Positions 34,611 through 43,765 are shown, counted from the first letter of the stretch. The stretch: 64,000 nt of DNA from Oxalobacteraceae bacterium OTU3CAMAD1 (GCA_024123915.1 CP099650.1:1798001-1862000); one strand, 5' to 3'. Program-made: numbers and translations. Notes: generated from the sequence alone by a model not told the origin.

Positions 34611-36485
34611 ATGAAACAAGCTGAAGTAGACCAAAAACTCAACCGCACGGCGTTCGCCGACGGCCCGCGCCTGCTGGCCGACATCGGCGCGACGCACGCG
34701 CGCTTCGCTTTGCAAACGGCCCCCGGCGAATTCCGCGCCGTGCGGGTGCTCAAGTGCGACGACTTTAGCGACATCGTCGCCATGCTGCGATCGTACCTGT
34801 CCGACCACGCCGACATCACCTTGAACCACGCCGCGCTGGCGGTGGCCAATCCGGTCAGCGGCGACCATGTCCGCATGACCAATCGCGACTGGGAATTCTC
34901 CACCGACGAAGTGCGCCGCGCGCTCGGCCTCCATACGCTGCTCGTGGTGAACGACTTCACCGCGCTGGCGATGTCGCTGCCGGGCCTTAAGCCGGCGGAC
35001 CTGATGCAGGTCGGTGGCGGCAAGCCGGCGTCGAACTCCGTCATCGGCGTGCTGGGGCCGGGCACCGGCCTTGGCGTGTCCGGCGTGATCCCCACTGTCG
35101 ACGGTTTCGTCACGCTCGGCTCCGAGGGAGGCCACACCAACTTCGCCCCGGCCGACGAGCGCGAATACTCGATCCTGCAGTACGCGTGGCAGACCTGGTC
35201 GCACGTCTCGACCGAGCGCCTGATCTCCGGCCCCGGCATGGAGATCATTTACCGCGCCATCGCCAAGCGCAATGGCCGCCAGGTGCGCGACCTGACCTCG
35301 CAGGAGATCATGGCCGGCGCGCTGACCGACAAGGACCCGCTGTGCCTCGAAGTGCTGGAATGCTTCTGCGCGATGCTGGGCGGCGCCACCGCCAACCTGG
35401 CCGTTACGCTGGGCGCGTTCGGCGGCATGTTCATCGGCGGCGGCATCGTGCCGCGCATGGGGGAGTGGTTCGCCTCTTCTCCTTTCCGTTCGCGCTTCGA
35501 AGCAAAGGGACGCTTCACCAGCTACCTGTCGGAGATCCCGACGTACGTGATCACGACGCCGAATCCGGCCTTCTACGGTGTGGCGACGATTTTGTCGGAG
35601 CACCTGCGCGGCCGCAGCGGCGCCAACACCTTGATGGAGCGCGTGCAGCATCTGCAGCACGAGCTGACGCCGGCCGAGCAGCGCGTGGCGCAACTGGTGC
35701 TGGAGCAGCCCCGCCTGGTGCTCAACGAACCGATCGCCGACATCGCGCGCCTGGCGGAGGTGAGCCAGCCGACGGTGATCCGCTTCTGCCGCTCGCTCGG
35801 TTTCCTCGGCCTGGCCGATTTCAAACTGAAGTTCGCCAGCAGCCTGACGGGCGCGATTCCGGTGCGTCACAGCCAGGTGCGCGTCAGCGACAGCACGCAC
35901 GACTTGAGCGCCAAGGTAATCGACAATACTGTTTCCGCGATTTTGAAATTCCGCGACCAGTTGGACGTGCGCTCGCTGGACAAGGCGATCGCGCTGGTGG
36001 CGAAGGCCAAGCGGGTGGAGTTTTACGCGATGGGCAATTCGCGCGTGGTGGCGCTGGATGGCCAACACAAGTTCTTCCGCTTCCGCATTCCTACGTCGGC
36101 GTACGGCGATTCGCATTTGCTGACGTTGGCGGCGGAGCTGCTCAACCCGGGCGACGTGGTGATCGCCATTTCCAACTCCGGCAAGCTGCCGGACCTGCTG
36201 GAAGCGGTCGACGCGGCGCGCGCGGCGGGTGCCGACGTCATCGCCATCACGGCCAGCAACTCGCCGTTGGCGAAGAAGGCCAGCGTGTGCCTGGCGGTCG
36301 ACCACACGGAAGACAGCACGACCTTCCTGTCGATGATCTCGCGCATCTTGCAGCTGCTGCTGATCGACATCCTGTCGGTCGGCATTTCGCTCGACACGCA
36401 AAACTCGCGCGTAGTGGTGCAGCAAAAAGCCAAGAGCGGCGAGACCGACAACCGGCGCCTGCTGATCTCCCACCTCGACAGCTGA
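34611..36485 (+). CDS. glk: Bifunctional glucokinase / HexR-type RpiR transcriptional regulator
   Basis: The 624-residue product is a known betaproteobacterial fusion. Residues about 20-330 are glucokinase: LLADIGATHARFAL (phosphate loop), NDFTALAMSLPGL, LGPGTGLGVSG and SEGGHTNFAP, giving glucose-6-phosphate. Residues about 340-420 are an RpiR helix-turn-helix (ADIARLAEVSQPTVIRFCRSLG), and residues about 450-600 a SIS sugar-phosphate-binding domain (FYAMGNSR, VVIAISNSGKLPDLLEAV). In proteobacteria HexR represses or activates glucose-catabolic genes and is released by 2-keto-3-deoxy-6-phosphogluconate. The palindromes TGTAGTnnnACTACA found in this window fit its operator. None is seen directly upstream of this gene. 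Confidence 0.92.
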   Translation: MKQAEVDQKLNRTAFADGPRLLADIGATHARFALQTAPGEFRAVRVLKCDDFSDIVAMLRSYLSDHADITLNHAALAVANPVSGDHVRMTNRDWEFSTDEVRRALGLHTLLVVNDFTALAMSLPGLKPADLMQVGGGKPASNSVIGVLGPGTGLGVSGVIPTVDGFVTLGSEGGHTNFAPADEREYSILQYAWQTWSHVSTERLISGPGMEIIYRAIAKRNGRQVRDLTSQEIMAGALTDKDPLCLEVLECFCAMLGGATANLAVTLGAFGGMFIGGGIVPRMGEWFASSPFRSRFEAKGRFTSYLSEIPTYVITTPNPAFYGVATILSEHLRGRSGANTLMERVQHLQHELTPAEQRVAQLVLEQPRLVLNEPIADIARLAEVSQPTVIRFCRSLGFLGLADFKLKFASSLTGAIPVRHSQVRVSDSTHDLSAKVIDNTVSAILKFRDQLDVRSLDKAIALVAKAKRVEFYAMGNSRVVALDGQHKFFRFRIPTSAYGDSHLLTLAAELLNPGDVVIAISNSGKLPDLLEAVDAARAAGADVIAITASNSPLAKKASVCLAVDHTEDSTTFLSMISRILQLLLIDILSVGISLDTQNSRVVVQQKAKSGETDNRRLLISHLDS

Positions 36486-36510
36486 CTGCCAAAAAAAGGG
36501 CAACCCTAAA

Positions 36511-36538
36511 GGCAGGCCTTGATGGTCTGCTTTTTTTT
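36511..36538 (+). terminator. Rho-independent terminator after glk-hexR
   Basis: GCAGGCC (36512-36518) pairs with GGTCTGC (36524-36530), one G-T wobble and a 5-nt loop, followed by eight T residues, 26 bases after the stop codon. Confidence 0.85.
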
Positions 36539-36580
36539 CGTCTGTTACAAATCGAAACTTGAAGTCCTCCAAAAATACGC

Positions 36581-36622
36581 TAAGATATATCTTAATAAGT
36601 TATATCTTAACTTGTTATATCT
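36581..36622. promoter_or_regulatory. PadR-type operator cluster
   Basis: TAAGATATATCTTA (36581-36594) is a perfect 14-bp palindrome. It is followed by AAGTTA-TATCT-TAACTT (36597-36613) and another TTATATCT. Thus three overlapping AT-rich dyads of the TATATCTTA type cover the promoter of the PadR gene, consistent with autorepression by a PadR dimer. Confidence 0.65.
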
Positions 36623-36638
36623 GAAGAAGGAGTTCCAA

Positions 36639-37166
36639 ATGTTTCGATTCTCACATCATTCACACCATCCGCGCGCCGCGCACGGTCCGCACCACGGCGG
36701 TGGCGGCGGTCGCGGTCGCGGTCCGAAAATGTTCGATGCCGGCGCCATGCGCTACATTGTGTTGCAGCTGATTTCGGAGAAGCCGCGCCATGGCTACGAG
36801 ATCATCAAGGAGCTGGAACAGCGCTCCGGCGGCGGTTATACGCCCAGCCCCGGCGCGATTTATCCGCTGTTGTCGATGCTGCTCGATATGGGCCATGTCG
36901 TCGCCGCGCCCGATGGCAACAAGAAGCTGCACGCGATCACGCCGGAAGGCGAGGCTTTCCTGGCCGAGAACCGCCAGTTCGTCGACGCCATCGTCGCGCG
37001 CATGAGCGATCCGGCCGAGTCGCGCGACGACCTGCGCACGATCATGCATGAGCTCAAGCACGCGGTTATCGCGCAGGGCCAGGAAAACCATCCGAGTGCC
37101 GCCAAGCTGGAGCACATCCGGGCGATCTTGCGCCGCACGACGGCCGAGATCCTGGCGCTCGAATGA
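36639..37166 (+). CDS. PadR-family regulator with His-rich metal-binding tail (YqjI-like)
   Basis: The start at 36639 is fixed by AAGAAGGAG eight bases upstream, giving 175 residues. The N-terminal tail (FRFSHHSHHPRAAHGPHH, then GGGGGRGRG) is rich in His, like E. coli YqjI, which senses nickel/iron. The winged-helix domain follows: MRYIVLQLISEKPRHGYEIIKELEQ, GGGYTPSPGAIYPLLSMLLDMG. The C-terminal helix (about 120-175) is the dimerisation region. The stop overlaps the start of the MFS gene by four bases, so the regulator and transporter are one unit. Control by a metal, probably nickel or iron, is inferred from the tail. Confidence 0.82.
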   Translation: MFRFSHHSHHPRAAHGPHHGGGGGRGRGPKMFDAGAMRYIVLQLISEKPRHGYEIIKELEQRSGGGYTPSPGAIYPLLSMLLDMGHVVAAPDGNKKLHAITPEGEAFLAENRQFVDAIVARMSDPAESRDDLRTIMHELKHAVIAQGQENHPSAAKLEHIRAILRRTTAEILALE

Positions 37167-38431
37167 GCATGACCGTTCCTCCCGCGCTCACCCTGACCCC
37201 GGCCCGCGAGCGCCTGGTGCTGTGGCTGCTGGCGCTGACCCAATTCACCGTCATCATGGACTTCATGGTGATGATGCCGCTGGCGCCGCAGCTGATGCAG
37301 GCGTTCGCCATCACGCCGGCGGCCGTTTCCGGCGCGGTGTCGGCCTATGCCTGGTGCGCCGGCCTGTCCGGCCTGCTGGCGGCGATGTATATCGACCGCT
37401 TCGACCGCAAACAATTGCTGCTGTGGATGTTCGCGCTGTTCACCTTGTCCAACCTGGCGTGCGCCGTCGCCCCCAATTTCCACGTGCTGGTGCTGTCGCG
37501 GGCCTTCGCCGGCGTGACCGGCGGCGTGCTCGGCGCGATCGTCATGGCCATCATCGGCGACCTGATTCCGGCGCACCGGCGCGGCGCGGCCACCGGCATC
37601 GTGATGACCTCGTTCAGCCTGGCGGCGGTGGTCGGCGTGCCCGCCGGCGTGATGCTGGCCGCGCACTTCGGCTGGGCGTCGCCGTTCTATCTGCTAGTGC
37701 TGTTTTCGCTGGTGATCTGGGCGCTGGGCGCGCGGACGTTGCCGTCCATTACGGGCCATTTGACGCAGCGCGTGCCGCTGTCGGCCGTGCTGCCGAATCT
37801 GATCGGCCTGTACCGTGTGCCCAACCACCTCAAGGCGTTCGCGCTGTCCTTCGTCAACATGATGACGGGCATGCTGGTAATTCCGTTCATCTCGCCGGTG
37901 CTGGTGAACAACCTTGGCGTCAAGCCGGCGGAGATCACCTATGTGTATCTGGCTGGCGGCCTGGCCACCCTGGTCAGCGCGCGCATGGTGGGCAAATGGT
38001 CGGACCGCGCCGGCGCGCACAAGGTGTACCGGTATTTGGCGTTGTTGTCGGTACTGCCCATGATGTTCGTGACGCACATGCCGGCGATGCCGCTGGTGGC
38101 GATCATCCTGTTCTTCCCGTTCTTCATGACAGCGGTGTCCGGACGCACGATTCCCTTGCAGGCATTGATGACGACTGTGCCCGACCCGTCCAAACGCGGC
38201 GCCTTCCTCAGCGCCAATTCGGCGATCCAGCAGCTGGGCAGCGGCGTGGGCGCCTTGCTGGGCGGCCTGACGCTGCATACGGACGCGGCCGGCCACATCC
38301 TCGGCTACGGCTGGAACGGCTGGATCGCGGCCGGACTGACGGTGTTCTCGGTGCTGTGGGTGGGGAAGGTGGCAAGCGCAGTGGAGGCGACCCCGGCGAC
38401 ACCGGCGCCGCAAGAGCAGAAGGTTGCCTAA
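37163..38431 (+). CDS. MFS efflux-type transporter coupled to the PadR regulator
   Basis: The 422-residue product has 12 predicted membrane helices. Features are LTQFTVIMDFMVMMPLAPQLMQAF (helix 1 of the DHA1/AraJ type), AAMYIDRFDRKQLL (loop 2-3 motif A) and RAFAGVTGGVLGAIVMAIIGDLIP. Its ATG overlaps the PadR stop (ATGA). DHA1 transporters export drugs, sugars or other small molecules. With a His-tailed PadR partner, export of a metal complex or of a compound made under metal stress is possible, but the substrate is not shown. Confidence 0.82.
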   Translation: MSMTVPPALTLTPARERLVLWLLALTQFTVIMDFMVMMPLAPQLMQAFAITPAAVSGAVSAYAWCAGLSGLLAAMYIDRFDRKQLLLWMFALFTLSNLACAVAPNFHVLVLSRAFAGVTGGVLGAIVMAIIGDLIPAHRRGAATGIVMTSFSLAAVVGVPAGVMLAAHFGWASPFYLLVLFSLVIWALGARTLPSITGHLTQRVPLSAVLPNLIGLYRVPNHLKAFALSFVNMMTGMLVIPFISPVLVNNLGVKPAEITYVYLAGGLATLVSARMVGKWSDRAGAHKVYRYLALLSVLPMMFVTHMPAMPLVAIILFFPFFMTAVSGRTIPLQALMTTVPDPSKRGAFLSANSAIQQLGSGVGALLGGLTLHTDAAGHILGYGWNGWIAAGLTVFSVLWVGKVASAVEATPATPAPQEQKVA

Positions 38432-38434
38432 GCG

Positions 38435-39004
38435 CTAGCCGTCGATGTTGATGCGCTTTTCCGGGTGCTTTTCGCGGCGCCAGCGGGCGAGGCTGATGAC
38501 CTCGTCGTTGGTGGCGTCTTCGACCAGGATCTCGTCGTCGCTCGACGAGACCAGGAAGCTTTCCCAGCGCTGGGCCGATTCGGCGCTGTTTTCGACAAAG
38601 CTGAACTGCCAGTAGCTTTTGCCGTTGAGCTTGCGCGGGGTCGGATCGTATTCGATCAGGGCGCCGCGCACTTTGCCGCCGGAGCTTTTCTCCAGCATCG
38701 ACGACCACTGTTGCAGTTCCGGCAGCGCCATCAGCGCGGCGGACGCTTGTTCCTTGGTGCGGGTGGCCTTGGGCTCAGCCGGCGCGGACGGTTCGCTGGC
38801 CGCCGGACGCGGCGCGGAAGCGCGCGGCGGCGCGCTGGCCGGCGGCGCCTTGCTGGCGACGACCGGCTCGGCTGGCTTGACCGGCGCCGGCGGCGTCGCC
38901 ACCGGCGTGGTGTTGTTAATATAAACACCCACGCCGATGGCCAACGCGACGGCGGCTGCGCCGGCGATGGCCAAGGTGCGGGGGGACGGAGAGCGAGATG
39001 CCAT
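38435..39004 (-). CDS. Hypothetical membrane-anchored protein
   Basis: The 189-residue product has one N-terminal membrane segment (LAIAGAAAVALAIGVGVYI, about 10-28), a Pro/Ala-rich spacer (about 35-85) and a small C-terminal domain (about 90-189) with SYWQFSFVENSAESAQRWESFLV and an acidic stretch. No family is recognised. The topology predicts a periplasmic domain on a flexible stalk. It converges with the MFS gene (3-base gap) and has no obvious partner. Confidence 0.6.
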   Translation of the reverse strand: MASRSPSPRTLAIAGAAAVALAIGVGVYINNTTPVATPPAPVKPAEPVVASKAPPASAPPRASAPRPAASEPSAPAEPKATRTKEQASAALMALPELQQWSSMLEKSSGGKVRGALIEYDPTPRKLNGKSYWQFSFVENSAESAQRWESFLVSSSDDEILVEDATNDEVISLARWRREKHPEKRINIDG

Positions 39005-39085
39005 AAGGGGATAGCCTGGACTATTTTGTTGACGGCCATACTAAACCAAAGGCATCCATCGGGCAACTTCAACCCTCCAGTTCGC

Positions 39086-39886
39086 CTATGAAAGCGCGTG
39101 TTTTTGCAGGAAACAGCAGATATTGGGCGTGAGCATGCCCGGGCCGATGCCCAGCCGGCGCGCCAGCCACAGCACCGGCTGCAGGCTGCGGATGTCGGCG
39201 CCGCCGCGCAAACGCGAGCGCAGCAGGAAATTGTCGGGGTGCGCGGTGTCCAGATTGTCGTAGTGGGGGCCGAAGCCGCGCCGCATCGCCCACGGCCAGA
39301 CGCCGCGCGGCAAGGGCTTGCCGAGCAGGCGGTCTATCCAGCGCGGCAAGTAATTCACTAGCCAGCGCCCGCTGTGGGCCTCGCGCGGCCAGAGCCGGTT
39401 GCTGGAGCCGGTCAGCAAGATCAGCCCGCCCGGCGCGAGCACGCGGTCGAGCTCGCGCTGCACGGCCGGCAACTCGGCCGGCGATACGTATTCGAGCACG
39501 CTGTTGCAGGCGATCAGGCTGAACTGGCCGTCGGCGAAGGGCAGGCGGCGCGAGTCGGCCACGTGGGCGAAGTCGATGTTGTCGATGCCGTAGCGCTCGG
39601 CGTTCAGGCGCGCCAGCGCTACCCAGTCGGCCGAATCGTCGGTGGCGCAGACCTTGGCGCCCAGATAGGAAAACAGGATGGCCGAGGCGCCGATGTTGCA
39701 GCCGAACTCGAGGATGTGCATGTCCGGCAGGCGCAATGGCATCACGTCCAATACCATGCGCAACTGATCCCATTCATAATCGACCCGGCCGCCGATCCAG
39801 GGATCGCGCGGCTTGAGCCCGAGCTGGCGCGCCAGCGTGTCGAAATCTTGCTGTTTGGTATGTTGATGGACGTCGACTGTGCTCAT
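39086..39886 (-). CDS. Class I SAM-dependent methyltransferase
   Basis: The start at 39886 is supported by GGGAGG seven bases upstream and gives 266 residues; the frame extends into a repeat upstream and is not used. The SAM-binding motif I is MHILEFGCNIGASA (near residue 73), followed by VCATDDS (acidic loop), LIACNSVLEYV (motif post-II) and LAPGGLILLTGSS (motif III). Methyltransferase type 11 fold. The C-terminal RLLGKPLPRGVWPWAMRRG region suggests a lipid, quinone or small-molecule acceptor, but it cannot be identified. Single gene between a hypothetical gene and a repeat. Confidence 0.78.
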   Translation of the reverse strand: MSTVDVHQHTKQQDFDTLARQLGLKPRDPWIGGRVDYEWDQLRMVLDVMPLRLPDMHILEFGCNIGASAILFSYLGAKVCATDDSADWVALARLNAERYGIDNIDFAHVADSRRLPFADGQFSLIACNSVLEYVSPAELPAVQRELDRVLAPGGLILLTGSSNRLWPREAHSGRWLVNYLPRWIDRLLGKPLPRGVWPWAMRRGFGPHYDNLDTAHPDNFLLRSRLRGGADIRSLQPVLWLARRLGIGPGMLTPNICCFLQKHALS

Positions 39887-39969
39887 GGAACCTCCCGAAG
39901 GTGAATGCGTCTCAACTATAGGAGGCTCGTTGCCGGGGCTGCTTGTCGTAGCGCAAACGGGCCGGTTTC

Positions 39970-40029
39970 CATGCAGACGCCGCCGAAGCGCATGCATGGC
40001 GGATTACGCTGCGCTAATCCACCTTACGT
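39970..40029. repeat. REP-like repeat, family A, copy 5 (half)
   Basis: A single arm (GCATGGCGGATTACGCTGCGCTAATCC, read with the variant end ACCTTACGT) between the methyltransferase and dgoK. The end differs from the consensus CGCCCTACGT, suggesting decay. Confidence 0.75.
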
Positions 40030-40161
40030 ATTTCCGGAGAAGGTTTAAACTTTCGTTGGGGTGTCTATATTATTTTGGTATCAGTTGCGCGAGATAATTC
40101 ATTGGCGGCACTATAGCCATTTTTGTACCATCTTCGCAGTATAAGAAAAGGACTCTGACTA

Positions 40162-41070
40162 GTGGATAAGACAATTCTGGGCGTCGACTGGGGCACCAGC
40201 AACCGGCGCGCCTATCTGATCGACCAACAAGGCAAGTGCCTGGCGGAACATGAGGACGGCCAGGGCATGCTGGCGGTCGGCGGACGCGAACGTTTCAGCG
40301 CCTCGCTGGACGGCTTGCTCGATGCCATGCACCTCGATGGCGACGTGCCGGTGATCATGTCCGGCATGGTCGGCAGCGCCTCCGGCTGGCAGGAAGTCAA
40401 CTATCTGGACGCCTCCGTGCCGCTGACCGAGCTGCCGCAACACCTGGCGCCCGTCACCGATCCGGCCTGGGCCGGCCGCTGCCATATCGTTCCCGGCTAT
40501 TGCTACCGCAACGGCGCCGCCGTCGATGTGATGCGCGGCGAAGAAACCCAACTGCTGGGCGCCGTGGCGCTGGGCAAGCGCGATGGCTGGCTGGTGTTGC
40601 CCGGCACCCATAGCAAATGGGTGCTGCTGCGCGACGGCGTGATCCAGTCCTTCGCCACCTACATGACCGGCGAGCTGTTCGCCATGTTGTCTGCCGGCGG
40701 CACCCTGTCGTCGATGATGGCCGGCGACACCACCGACGCCGAAGGCTTCGCTGTCGGCCTGAACCAGGCCGCGCGCAACGAGCCGCTGTCGAACACCTTG
40801 TTCCGCGTGCGCGCCGGCGTCGTCTCGCGCACCTGGCCGCAGCAGCAGGCCGCCGCCGTCGTCAGCGGTTTGCTGATCGGCGCCGAGTTCGCCGCCGCTG
40901 CCCGCGAAGTGCCGGCCGACGGCAACGGCGCCGGCATCACCGTTATCGGCTCGCCGGCGCTGGCCGCCCGCTACGCCGCCGCCGCCGCCCACTTCGGCCT
41001 GAAGTGCGAAGTGCTCGATCCCCATCACGTGTATTGCACGGCGATCTCTCAATTCATCAAGCAGGGCTGA
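40162..41070 (+). CDS. dgoK: 2-dehydro-3-deoxygalactonokinase
   Basis: The start is GTG at 40162, with AAAAGGAC ten bases before it. The 302-residue product phosphorylates 2-keto-3-deoxygalactonate at C6 in the De Ley-Doudoroff galactose pathway. Family features are LGVDWGTSNRRAYL (phosphate loop), VIMSGMVGSASGWQE, LLGAV and VLPGTHSKWV. It is the first of three consecutive genes, dgoK, dgoA and a lactonase, with gaps of 2 and 27 bases. Only dgoD, on the other strand at 56511, completes the acid part of the pathway. Confidence 0.92.
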   Translation: MDKTILGVDWGTSNRRAYLIDQQGKCLAEHEDGQGMLAVGGRERFSASLDGLLDAMHLDGDVPVIMSGMVGSASGWQEVNYLDASVPLTELPQHLAPVTDPAWAGRCHIVPGYCYRNGAAVDVMRGEETQLLGAVALGKRDGWLVLPGTHSKWVLLRDGVIQSFATYMTGELFAMLSAGGTLSSMMAGDTTDAEGFAVGLNQAARNEPLSNTLFRVRAGVVSRTWPQQQAAAVVSGLLIGAEFAAAAREVPADGNGAGITVIGSPALAARYAAAAAHFGLKCEVLDPHHVYCTAISQFIKQG

Positions 41071-41072
41071 TC

Positions 41073-41693
41073 ATGACTATTTCCCACCCAACAACTCCGT
41101 TGGTCGCCATTTTGCGCGGCCTGCAACCGAGCGAGGCCGTCGCCGTCGCCCAGACGCTGTACGACGCCGGCTTCCGCGCGCTGGAAGTGCCGCTGAACCG
41201 TCCGGGCGCGCTTGAGTGCATCGCCTCGATGGTCGCGCTGAATCTGCCTGGCACCATGGTCGGCGGCGGCACCATGCTCAGCGTCGAGCACGTCGAAGCC
41301 GTGTACGAGGCGGGCGGCCGCCTGCTGGTGTCCCCGAATTGCAATCCGGCCGCGATCCGCCGCGCCGCCGACCTGGGCATGTACTGCGCCCCTGGCGTGG
41401 CCACGCCGACCGAGGCGTTCGCCGCGCTCGACGCCGGCGCCCACGCGCTCAAACTGTTCCCGGCCGAGATGATCGGCCACGGCGGCCTGAAGGCCATGCT
41501 CAGCGTGGTGCCGGCCGGCACCCCGATGTGGCCGGTGGGCGGCGTCACGCCCGAGACGATGCCGGGCTGGGTCAAAGCCGGCGCCACCGGCTTCGGCATC
41601 GGCGGCGCGCTCTACACGCCCGGCGTGACCATCGAGCAGCTCGGCGAACGCGCGGCGGCCTTCGTCAACACCTGGCGCGGCCTGGCCGCCTGA
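41073..41693 (+). CDS. dgoA: 2-dehydro-3-deoxy-6-phosphogalactonate aldolase
   Basis: From the ATG at 41073, two bases after dgoK, the product has 206 residues. It is a class I KDPG-type aldolase that splits KDPGal to pyruvate and glyceraldehyde-3-phosphate. Visible landmarks are PLVAILRGLQPSEA, ALEVPLNRPGA, VGGGTMLSVE, SPNCN, PGVATPTEA, ALKLFPAEM (the Schiff-base Lys lies here) and PVGGVTPE. A longer upstream frame is only the shadow of dgoK. Confidence 0.92.
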   Translation: MTISHPTTPLVAILRGLQPSEAVAVAQTLYDAGFRALEVPLNRPGALECIASMVALNLPGTMVGGGTMLSVEHVEAVYEAGGRLLVSPNCNPAAIRRAADLGMYCAPGVATPTEAFAALDAGAHALKLFPAEMIGHGGLKAMLSVVPAGTPMWPVGGVTPETMPGWVKAGATGFGIGGALYTPGVTIEQLGERAAAFVNTWRGLAA

Positions 41694-41720
41694 TTCTTTC
41701 CATCCTGGGGATAAAAACGA

Positions 41721-42605
41721 ATGAGCAAGCATGACGTGCAATGTCTGTGGGAACTGGGCGCGCAACTGGGCGAGGGCCCGTTGTGGGTGGCGGAGCAAAA
41801 CCGCCTGTATTTCGTTGACCTGAAGAATCAAAAACTGCACGCGCTGGACACCGTCAGCGGTGAGCGCCACAGCTGGACCATGCCGGACTACATCTGCTGG
41901 CTGATCGCCCGCCGCGACGGCGACGGCTTCATGGCCGGCCTGCGTGACGGCATCGCCCGCGTCTGGCTCGAACCCGAGCTGCGCATCGAATACCTGGCGC
42001 GTCCGTTCCCCGAAGGCAGCGGCCTGCGCATGAACGACGCCAAGGTCGACGGTGCCGGCCGCATCTGGGCCGGTTCGATGCACAACACCGATTACGCGCA
42101 GGCGATCGGCATGTTGTTCCGCCTCGACAAGGACTTGAGCTTGACCGTGGCCGACAACGAATATCACATCTGCAACGGCCCGGCGTTCAGCAACGACGGC
42201 GCCACGATGTACCACACCGACAGCTTCGAGGGCCGCACCTACGCCTATCCGTTGGCCGCCGACGGCACCTTGGGCGAGCCGCGCGTGTGGCGCCAGTTCG
42301 AATTCGACAAAGAAGGCGCGCCGGACGGCATGACGGTCGACAGCGAAAACTGCGTCTGGGTCGCGCAATGGGGTGGTTCGCGCGTCTGCCGCTACTCGCC
42401 GCAAGGCGAGCTGCTGGAAACTATCAGCGTGCCGGTGCGCAACCCGGCCTCGTGCACCTTCGGCGGCCCGGACCTGAAAACCTTGTTCATCACCACCGCC
42501 AGTGAGGACAACACGCCGGAGGAGCTGGCAAAGTTCCCGTTGACGGGTTCGTTGTTCTCGGTGCGGGTGGAAGTGGCCGGCGTTCCCGCCGCGCGCTTCG
42601 GTTAA
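41721..42605 (+). CDS. SMP-30/gluconolactonase-family lactonase
   Basis: The 294-residue six-bladed propeller has all expected metal-site residues: Glu in LGEGPLW, Asn in RMNDAKVDGAGRIWAG, Asn in CNGPAFSNDG and Asp in PDGMTVD. In this operon it would hydrolyse D-galactono-1,4- or 1,5-lactone to galactonate, the step before DgoD. No signal peptide, so cytoplasmic. It follows dgoA by 27 bases with its own ribosome site. It is the intact counterpart of the degenerate copy at 57879. Confidence 0.88.
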   Translation: MSKHDVQCLWELGAQLGEGPLWVAEQNRLYFVDLKNQKLHALDTVSGERHSWTMPDYICWLIARRDGDGFMAGLRDGIARVWLEPELRIEYLARPFPEGSGLRMNDAKVDGAGRIWAGSMHNTDYAQAIGMLFRLDKDLSLTVADNEYHICNGPAFSNDGATMYHTDSFEGRTYAYPLAADGTLGEPRVWRQFEFDKEGAPDGMTVDSENCVWVAQWGGSRVCRYSPQGELLETISVPVRNPASCTFGGPDLKTLFITTASEDNTPEELAKFPLTGSLFSVRVEVAGVPAARFG

Positions 42606-42623
42606 TCAGCGGTTTCGACGACA

Positions 42624-42644
42624 GCGCCGGCTGAACGCCGGCGC
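42624..42644. terminator. GC-rich hairpin after the lactonase gene
   Basis: GCGCCGGC (42624-42631) and GCCGGCGC (42637-42644) pair perfectly around TGAAC. There is no T-run, so it is either a weak terminator or an mRNA-stabilising hairpin between the dgo genes and the galactanase gene. Confidence 0.45.
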
Positions 42645-42757
42645 GGTATCCCGAATGTAAAAATGTGCTGCGCGACGCGGCAGGGGGAGGTGCGCACAGG
42701 TGGCAGGCAACACAGCGTAGTACACACTATAAAAATCAATAAGACACTGGAGACACA

Positions 42758-43747
42758 ATGAAATTCAAGAATTTGCTCGCCGCGATCTGCGGCGTGGCGA
42801 TGGGCCTTGCAGCGTCCGTCGGTTTCGCACAAACGTTCGCCAACGGCGCCGACGTCGGCTGGGTCAGCCAGCAGGAAGCCAGCGGCTACTCGTTCTATAA
42901 CAGCAGCGGCGTCAAGACCGACCCCTTCGTGCTGCTGAAGAATCTGCAGATCAACTCGATCCGCCTGCGCGTGTGGGTCAATCCCAACGGTGGCTGGAAC
43001 GACGGCGCCGACGTGCTCTACAAAGCCAAGCGCGCCGCCGCGCAAGGCCAGCGCATCATGATCGACTTCCACTATAGCGACAGCTGGGCCGATCCGGGGC
43101 AGCAGACCAAGCCGGCCGCTTGGGCCAACCACACCCTGGCCCAGCTCAATAACGACGTCTACAGCCACACCCAGGGCATCCTGAACTATTTGAAGACCAA
43201 CGGCATCAATGTCGAGTGGGTACAGGTCGGCAACGAGATCAACAGCGGCATGCTGTGGCCGGAAGGACGCACCACCAACTTCGGCAACCTGGCCGGTCTG
43301 ATCAACAGCGGCTACAACGCCACCAAGGCCGTCTACCCGAACGCCAAAGTGATCCTGCACCTGGCCAACGGCCACGACAACGCCGTGTTCCGCTGGTTCT
43401 TCGACGGCGTCAAGGGCGCCGGCGCCAAGTGGGACGTGATCGGCATGTCGCACTATCCGCCGGCTTCCGACTGGGCCAACTACAACAACCGCATCTCCAC
43501 CAATATGTGGGACATGGTGTCGCGTTACACCAAGCCGGTGATGGTGACCGAGGTGGGCATGGACTGGACCCAGGCGGCGACCTCCAAGGCCATGATCGCC
43601 GACCTGTTGAACAAAACCAAGGCGCTCGGTTCCAACGGCCTGGGCGTGTTCTACTGGGAGCCGCAGGGTTATCCTGGCTGGCAGGGCTACACCATGGGCG
43701 CGATCGACGCCAGCGGCAAGTTCACCATCGCGCTGGACCCGTTCTAA
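42758..43747 (+). CDS. GH53 endo-beta-1,4-galactanase, exported
   Basis: The 329-residue product has a signal peptide (LLAAICGVAMGLAASVGFAQ). The GH53 barrel is complete: RLRVWVNPNGGW, DFHYSDSWADPG, WVQVGNEINSGMLWP with the acid/base Glu, SHYPP and VMVTEVGMD with the nucleophile Glu, then GVFYWEPQGYPG. GH53 enzymes cut beta-1,4-galactan side chains of pectin (arabinogalactan type I) to galactooligosaccharides. It directly follows the galactonate genes, and with the GH2 enzyme at the window end it supplies galactose. Confidence 0.93.
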   Translation: MKFKNLLAAICGVAMGLAASVGFAQTFANGADVGWVSQQEASGYSFYNSSGVKTDPFVLLKNLQINSIRLRVWVNPNGGWNDGADVLYKAKRAAAQGQRIMIDFHYSDSWADPGQQTKPAAWANHTLAQLNNDVYSHTQGILNYLKTNGINVEWVQVGNEINSGMLWPEGRTTNFGNLAGLINSGYNATKAVYPNAKVILHLANGHDNAVFRWFFDGVKGAGAKWDVIGMSHYPPASDWANYNNRISTNMWDMVSRYTKPVMVTEVGMDWTQAATSKAMIADLLNKTKALGSNGLGVFYWEPQGYPGWQGYTMGAIDASGKFTIALDPF

Positions 43748-43765
43748 GTCACGCCCTCCCGGGAG

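Noticed and set aside
42710..42730. HexR-like site upstream of the GH53 gene (GTAGTACACACTA)
   Set aside because: The spacer is four bases and one arm is incomplete, unlike the 3-base spacing in the other sites.
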